Shown here: positions 5,910 to 8,934 of the stretch, in pieces
Layout: each line of letters begins with the position of its first letter
Numbering within the stretch: position 1 is the stretch's first letter
Assembly (NCBI GenBank): GCA_964393895.1
Contig: CAYMWP010000163.1
Coordinates: forward strand, 1-8,934
Origin: B4-G1 sp964393895
Lineage (GTDB): Bacteria; Chloroflexota; Anaerolineae; B4-G1
DNA: 8,934 bases
Direction of reading: 5' to 3'
Notes under the pieces: model-generated
What the model saw: only the letters and a program-made list of their open reading frames with translations
The model's database searches: none
What the model was told of the DNA's origin: nothing
Program-made: the position numbers and the translations under genes

Positions 5910-6500
5910 ATGGAAGATTACGAACCCTTCCCCGATGAAGAGGAAGAAGCAGTCGCAGAAGAAGGGGCGAATCGCACCTTTATCATTCTCGTGAGTGCGT
6001 TGGGCGGCCTGCTCGCGGTGGGTATCTGTGCCTTCGTCGTCTGGGCATTCTTTATCGCTCCCGGAATGAGAAACGGCGTCGAGTTGCAGAACGAGGCTAC
6101 TTTTGCCACCAACACGGCAAGAGCTGCGCTGGCAGAAGCGGGGACGCTCACCCCCGAGACCCCGCCAGAGACCACCGAGCCTCCTGCCCCCAGCGATACC
6201 CCGGCGCCAACAGAGACTGAGCCTCCCACCCAAGCGCCAGAGACACCAGAAGCGACGCCGGGCGAGGGAACCGAGGAACCCGCATCCACGGCCGCAGCCG
6301 TAGCCGAGGCAACGCCAAGCCATACGGCGACTCCGCAGGCGACCCCCCGGCCTACCGCCACCCGCCGGCCAACCGCCACGCCCAAGTCGGGCAACGACGA
6401 GCTACCGGGCACGGGCCTCGGTACGGTGGGCACCGGCGCGCTGGCCGTGGGGTTACTGCTCTTACTGGCAGCAGTGCGGCGTATGCGCAAGGCGGCATGA
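5910..6500 (+). CDS. Thr/Pro-rich membrane protein with LPxTG-type sorting signal
   Basis: A 196-residue protein. A very acidic head (1-20, run of Glu/Asp) precedes a long hydrophobic segment (about 23-51). Residues 55-80 are rich in Ala and charged residues. Residues 80-160 are low-complexity Thr/Pro/Glu/Ala, becoming basic towards the end. The C-terminus has LPGTG (165-169), a hydrophobic stretch (about 172-189) and the charged tail RRMRK (190-194). That is the layout of a sortase sorting signal: cleavage between Thr and Gly, then attachment to the wall. The N-terminal segment looks like an uncleaved signal anchor, since no clear cleavage site is seen, so the protein may be held at both ends. 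It is the first gene of an operon with nfeD and slipin genes. No enzymatic domain is seen. The start follows the strong AAGGAGG site. Confidence 0.85.
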   Translation: MEDYEPFPDEEEEAVAEEGANRTFIILVSALGGLLAVGICAFVVWAFFIAPGMRNGVELQNEATFATNTARAALAEAGTLTPETPPETTEPPAPSDTPAPTETEPPTQAPETPEATPGEGTEEPASTAAAVAEATPSHTATPQATPRPTATRRPTATPKSGNDELPGTGLGTVGTGALAVGLLLLLAAVRRMRKAA

Positions 6501-6516
6501 GTGCATTGGCGCGTCT

Positions 6517-7143
6517 ATGGATAGCGAGTTGGTGCTGGGCCTGTGGTCTTTATTGACCAACCCTAACATAGTTTACATTCTGCTCATCATCGGCCTGTGG
6601 GCGGCGGCGGCAGCGTTCTACGTGCCCGGCACCGGGCTGATGGAGGTCGCGGCCGTCTTGTGCTTGCTCCTGGCAGTCGCGGGCCTGACGCAGTTACCGG
6701 TCAACGTGATGGGCGTGCTCCTGATCATAGTCGCGGGGGCGCTGCTGGTCGTAGACCTCAAGGTGCAGAGTGTGGCGCTCACACTAGGTGCGGCGGTGGC
6801 GCTGGTGCTGGGGTCGCTGTTTTTCTTCCCGCCGGCCGAGAGTGATCTCAGGGTCTCGCCCTGGCTGATCGGTGGTGTGACACTGGCCTCACTCGGCTTT
6901 TTTGGAGTGGCGCTCTCTAGCGCGATACGCGCCAGCCGCATGCGGGCAAAAGTATCTACAGAGACGCTCGTGGGCGAGAGGGGAGTGGTCACTACGGCCA
7001 TTGATCCCGTGGGGACCGTTCAGGTGCAGAGCGAGCTGTGGACGGCTATCGCCGACGAGCCTATTGGCGCGGGCGTGGAAGTGGAAATCGTGGCCCTGGA
7101 AGGTCTTAGCGTGCGCGTGGTGCGCGCGGCTGCGACTCGATAA
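6517..7143 (+). CDS. NfeD-family membrane protein (short form)
   Basis: A 208-residue protein with four or five hydrophobic segments (about 17-33, 41-57, 64-80, 85-104 and 116-136), then a basic linker and a C-terminal OB-fold-like domain (148-203). The tail shows the NfeD pattern LVGERGVV, DPVGTVQVQSELWTA and GAGVEVEIVALEGLSVRVV. The ClpP-like serine protease domain of long NfeD proteins is absent, so it is a short form. Family knowledge: NfeD OB-fold domains work with SPFH proteins encoded next door to shape membrane microdomains; YqeZ-YqfA-YqfB in Bacillus is the comparable operon. The gene begins 16 nt after the LPxTG gene stop and lacks a clear Shine-Dalgarno, so reinitiation from the upstream gene is likely. 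It ends 13 nt before the slipin start. Confidence 0.88.
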   Translation: MDSELVLGLWSLLTNPNIVYILLIIGLWAAAAAFYVPGTGLMEVAAVLCLLLAVAGLTQLPVNVMGVLLIIVAGALLVVDLKVQSVALTLGAAVALVLGSLFFFPPAESDLRVSPWLIGGVTLASLGFFGVALSSAIRASRMRAKVSTETLVGERGVVTTAIDPVGTVQVQSELWTAIADEPIGAGVEVEIVALEGLSVRVVRAAATR

Positions 7144-7148
7144 AGGAG
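7142..7148 (+). promoter_or_regulatory. Shine-Dalgarno deciding the slipin start
   Basis: AAAGGAG overlaps the last bases of the NfeD stop codon region and lies 8 nt before the ATG at 7157. It supports that start over the upstream ATG at 6902, which lies within nfeD. Confidence 0.8.
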
Positions 7149-7156
7149 ATAATGAA

Positions 7157-8056
7157 ATGGGCAATTGGTTCTTGAGTATCATCGGGCTTGGCTTTGCCGG
7201 TTTCGTCCTGCTGATTGTCCTGACCTCGATGATCCGCATCGTGCGCGAGTACGAGCGGCTGGTGGTCTTCCGGCTGGGGCGCTGCATCGGCACAAAAGGG
7301 CCGGGGCCGGTGTTATTGATCCCTTTCGTTGACGTACCCTGGAAAGTGGACCAGCGCGAGCAGTTTCTAGAGATACCACACCAGATCTGCATCACCAAAG
7401 ATAACGCCCCTATGGGTGTGGATTTTTTAATCTACTGGAAAGTGGTCAACCCCGAGTTGAGTGTGTTGCAGGTGGGAGATTTTGCGCGGGCCTCGGTGGG
7501 CATCGCCACGACGACGCTGCGCGCCATCATCGGCGACATCGACCTGGACGACGTGCTGGCCCAGCGGGAGCACATCAACCAGGTGCTGCGGGTCAAACTG
7601 GACGAGATCACCGAGCGCTGGGGCGTCAAGGTGACGGCGGTAGAGATCCGCGAGATCGAAATGCCGCGCGAGGTCCAGGATGCCATGAACCGGCAGATGG
7701 CGGCGGAGCGGAACCGGCGCGCCACGGTGACAGAGGCCGACGGCAAGCGAGAATCCTCGATCATGGTTGCCGAGGGTGAGAAGCGGGCCAACATCCTGCG
7801 AGCGGAGGGCCAGAAGCAATCCGCAATCCTGGAGGCCGAGGGTCAGCGGGCCGCGCAGGCCCTGCGGGCCGAGGGCTTTGGCGTGGCGCTGAAAGAGATC
7901 TGGGAGGCGGCGAGCCAGGTGGATCCCAACACGATGACGCTCCAATACTTTGAGACGCTAAAGCAACTGGGGGCCAGCCCGGCGACCAAATTCGTCTTTC
8001 CGATGGAGTTTACCGGTCTGTTGGAGTCGTTCGTCGAGGCGCAGAAGAAAAAGTGA
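7157..8056 (+). CDS. Slipin / stomatin-like SPFH (Band 7) protein
   Basis: A 299-residue protein. One hydrophobic N-terminal segment (about 4-27) is followed by the SPFH/Band 7 domain (about 28-190), with REYERLVVFRLGR (30-42), GPGPVLLIPFVD (48-59) and a conserved segment ending VTAVEIREIEMPREVQDAM (159-177). Residues 190-240 form a coiled coil built on an exact 11-residue spacing of A(D/E)G at 194, 205, 216, 227 and 238. The C-terminal part (about 241-299) includes the stomatin-like MTLQYFETLKQL (260-271). Family members oligomerise into membrane-bound rings that set up lipid microdomains and guard membrane proteins. It directly follows nfeD, the classical pairing. The start with Shine-Dalgarno at 7142-7148 removes an 85-residue overlap with nfeD. 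It is most likely cotranscribed from the promoter at 5780. Confidence 0.93.
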   Translation: MGNWFLSIIGLGFAGFVLLIVLTSMIRIVREYERLVVFRLGRCIGTKGPGPVLLIPFVDVPWKVDQREQFLEIPHQICITKDNAPMGVDFLIYWKVVNPELSVLQVGDFARASVGIATTTLRAIIGDIDLDDVLAQREHINQVLRVKLDEITERWGVKVTAVEIREIEMPREVQDAMNRQMAAERNRRATVTEADGKRESSIMVAEGEKRANILRAEGQKQSAILEAEGQRAAQALRAEGFGVALKEIWEAASQVDPNTMTLQYFETLKQLGASPATKFVFPMEFTGLLESFVEAQKKK

Positions 8057-8078
8057 TCCCCACAAGTCGGGAGAATAA

Positions 8079-8140
8079 AGAAACCAGGGTTTTGTCGTTG
8101 CACTTACGGCAACCGTAGGTTGCAAACAAACCTGGTTTCT
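8079..8140 (+). terminator. Long hairpin after the slipin gene
   Basis: A perfect 10-bp arm pair, AGAAACCAGG (8079-8088) and CCTGGTTTCT (8131-8140), encloses a second stem, GCAACC (8109-8114) and GGTTGC (8118-8123). It begins 22 nt past the slipin stop, a fitting place for an operon terminator or 3'-end protector. The T-run after it is only weak (TTCTTATCTATT). The AAGAAACCAGG word may also belong to a dispersed repeat. Confidence 0.5.
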
Positions 8141-8156
8141 TATCTATTCGACGGCT

Positions 8157-8185
8157 GTCCTCAACTCGATGCTGGTGACGGCGTA
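8157..8185. repeat. 29-bp direct repeat, displaced copy of a gene end
   Basis: Identical over 29 bp to 8315-8343, which is the 3' end of the small gene at 8305-8718. Read on the minus strand in the same frame, it encodes AVTSIELRT and continues as AVE before a stop. That looks like an alternative, probably older, C-terminus of that gene. The distance between copies is 158 bp. Confidence 0.85.
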
Positions 8186-8192
8186 GCTATTT

Positions 8193-8291
8193 AGACCTCC
8201 GAGGTCTCATTGCAGCTTATTCGAGCGCAAAACATTGGCCGTTTTAAACATTTGCAGTGGGCGAAACGGTTGTCAAAGACCTCGGAGGTCT
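8193..8291. repeat. Palindrome-bounded insert (AGACCTCCGAGGTCT ends)
   Basis: A 99-bp segment whose ends are AGACCTCCGAGGTCT (8193-8207) and its exact reverse complement AGACCTCGGAGGTCT (8277-8291). Each end is itself a near-perfect palindrome with 6-bp arms and a 3-nt centre. There is no ORF. The base composition is more AT-rich than the flanks. It lies between the two 29-bp direct repeats, suggesting a small mobile or foldback element. Confidence 0.7.
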
Positions 8292-8304
8292 GACCTGAGC
8301 AGCG

Positions 8305-8718
8305 TCACTGGCCCGTCCTCAACTCGATGCTGGTGACGGCGTAAAAGTAGGTCAATGAAGCAGATATGCCCTGGGCGATGCGGCGGCTGACTTGACCAGA
8401 GACATCCACCATATATCGTCCCCCATCCTCCCGAGGGCAGAGGACGGCCAATCTTTCCCCACCCTCGTATTCCTGGATGACCCACTCACCCCAATGGCGG
8501 CGGCGGAACACTTCTCCCAAAAAGCTGGCCCATAGCAGGCGCATCTTTTGTGAAGGCTGGGAGAACTGCCGAATGTGGCGGTCTATCCACTCGTCCAGGA
8601 GTTGCAGAGCCGTAGAGTCGTAAGCCACCTCGTAGCCGACATAGTTGCCCAGAGCCTCTCGCGCCTGCTCCGCCATCTCTACCATCTGGCGTATCTGTTC
8701 CAGAGTCAAGAATTCCAT
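8305..8718 (-). CDS. Small protein of unknown function
   Basis: A 137-residue soluble protein; I do not recognise a characterised family. The N-terminal half is helical and charged (about 1-50, MEFLTLEQIRQMVEMAEQAR onwards). It includes LDEWIDRH (41-48), then LLWASFLGEVFRRRHWGEWV (61-80), followed by a beta-rich part and a helix (112-128). The pattern 'LGE..RR..G.EWV' loosely recalls small bacterial families of the DUF3806 type, but that is only an impression. The ATG at 8718 is preferred over the GTG at 8763, because the GTG falls inside the repeat at 8759-8790. No strong Shine-Dalgarno is seen for either. The 3' end is duplicated at 8157-8185, so the present C-terminus (RTGQ) may be a recent change from RTAVE. 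It ends near the insert at 8193-8291. Confidence 0.65.
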   Translation of the reverse strand: MEFLTLEQIRQMVEMAEQAREALGNYVGYEVAYDSTALQLLDEWIDRHIRQFSQPSQKMRLLWASFLGEVFRRRHWGEWVIQEYEGGERLAVLCPREDGGRYMVDVSGQVSRRIAQGISASLTYFYAVTSIELRTGQ

Positions 8719-8758
8719 TGCTCGCTCGATTCCAGAGGCGATTCTAAAGGCGTATCTG

Positions 8759-8790
8759 TTCACCGCAGAGGCGCAGATAACGCCGAGATT
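8759..8790. repeat. Half copy of the CGCAGAG-type repeat
   Basis: TTCACCGCAGAG (8759-8770) followed by GCGCAGA, CGCCGAG and GATTCT matches the left arm of the element at 3698-3771. No right arm is seen. It separates two minus-strand genes. Confidence 0.65.
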
Positions 8791-8794
8791 CTGT

Positions 8795-8934
8795 TCACTC
8801 TTCCTTCAGGCCCAGGACACGTCTGCTAATGTCTTGCTTCAGGACGGGCACGTCAAAGTTGATGAGCAATATAACCAAACGTATTTGTTTACCGGGTAAA
8901 GCGCGCCGGCAGACATCTATGGTGCCCGGGGTTG
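8795..8934 (-). CDS. C-terminal fragment of a probable GxxExxY-family protein
   Basis: On the minus strand an open frame enters from the right window edge and stops at 8795-8797 (TGA). It encodes about 45 residues, including GKQIRLVILLINFDVPVLKQ then DISRRVLGLKEE at the end. A terminal 'LLINF.VP.LK..I.R.V' stretch is what I know from the C-terminus of GxxExxY proteins, a PD-(D/E)XK-like family of unknown function often found in environmental bacteria. The catalytic part would lie beyond the window, so family and completeness cannot be confirmed. It could also be a decayed remnant. It lies about 77 nt upstream of the small gene at 8305-8718, in the same direction, with a repeat in between. Confidence 0.5.
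   Translation of the reverse strand, partial: TPGTIDVCRRALPGKQIRLVILLINFDVPVLKQDISRRVLGLKEE

Noticed and set aside
6902..7156. 85-residue N-terminal extension of the slipin
   Set aside because: It overlaps nfeD in another frame. The ATG at 7157 has a good Shine-Dalgarno and starts directly at the membrane segment.
8719..8763. GTG start giving a 152-residue version of the small gene
   Set aside because: The GTG is part of the CGCAGAG repeat copy, so the added 15 residues are probably fortuitous.

Overview
The window looks like a chromosomal segment of a member of the Chloroflexota (Anaerolineae-like). This is an inference from three things: protein style (Thr/Pro-rich LPxTG surface protein, zinc-ribbon plus cold-shock fusion, compact NfeD-slipin pair), moderately high GC by eye, and intergenic regions crowded with palindromic repeats. 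No rRNA, tRNA, CRISPR array, transposase or phage gene was seen.

Left part (1-4097). A minus-strand pair reads right to left: a type IIA topoisomerase A subunit (gyrA-like, 878-3325), then, 20 nt downstream, a protein joining an N-terminal zinc ribbon to a C-terminal cold-shock domain through eight hexapeptide repeats (288-857). Same-orientation copies of one dispersed palindromic element bracket the pair (1-60 and about 3896-4020). The 772-nt gap 3326-4097 holds no convincing gene. It holds several families of CAC(G/A)GAG, CGCAGAG and CGCAAAG hairpin repeats.

Middle part (4098-5909). A minus-strand FAD-dependent oxidoreductase (4098-5474) has its own good promoter at 5518-5546. Behind it lies another dispersed repeat of the TGTCATTGCGAG...GCGACGAAGCAATC type (about 5567-5713). 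A forward promoter with a perfect TTGACA box follows at 5780-5808.

Right part (5910-8934). That promoter drives a compact plus-strand operon: an LPGTG-bearing, Thr/Pro-rich membrane or wall protein; a short NfeD-family membrane protein with an OB-fold tail; and a stomatin/slipin-type SPFH protein. NfeD and slipin are known partners in membrane-microdomain organisation. The sortase-type protein as first gene is the least familiar part of the window. A hairpin (8079-8140) ends the operon. Beyond it a small unrecognised minus-strand gene (8305-8718) shows a duplicated 3' end around a palindrome-bounded insert. The last 140 nt encode the C-terminus of a probable GxxExxY-family protein running off the window.
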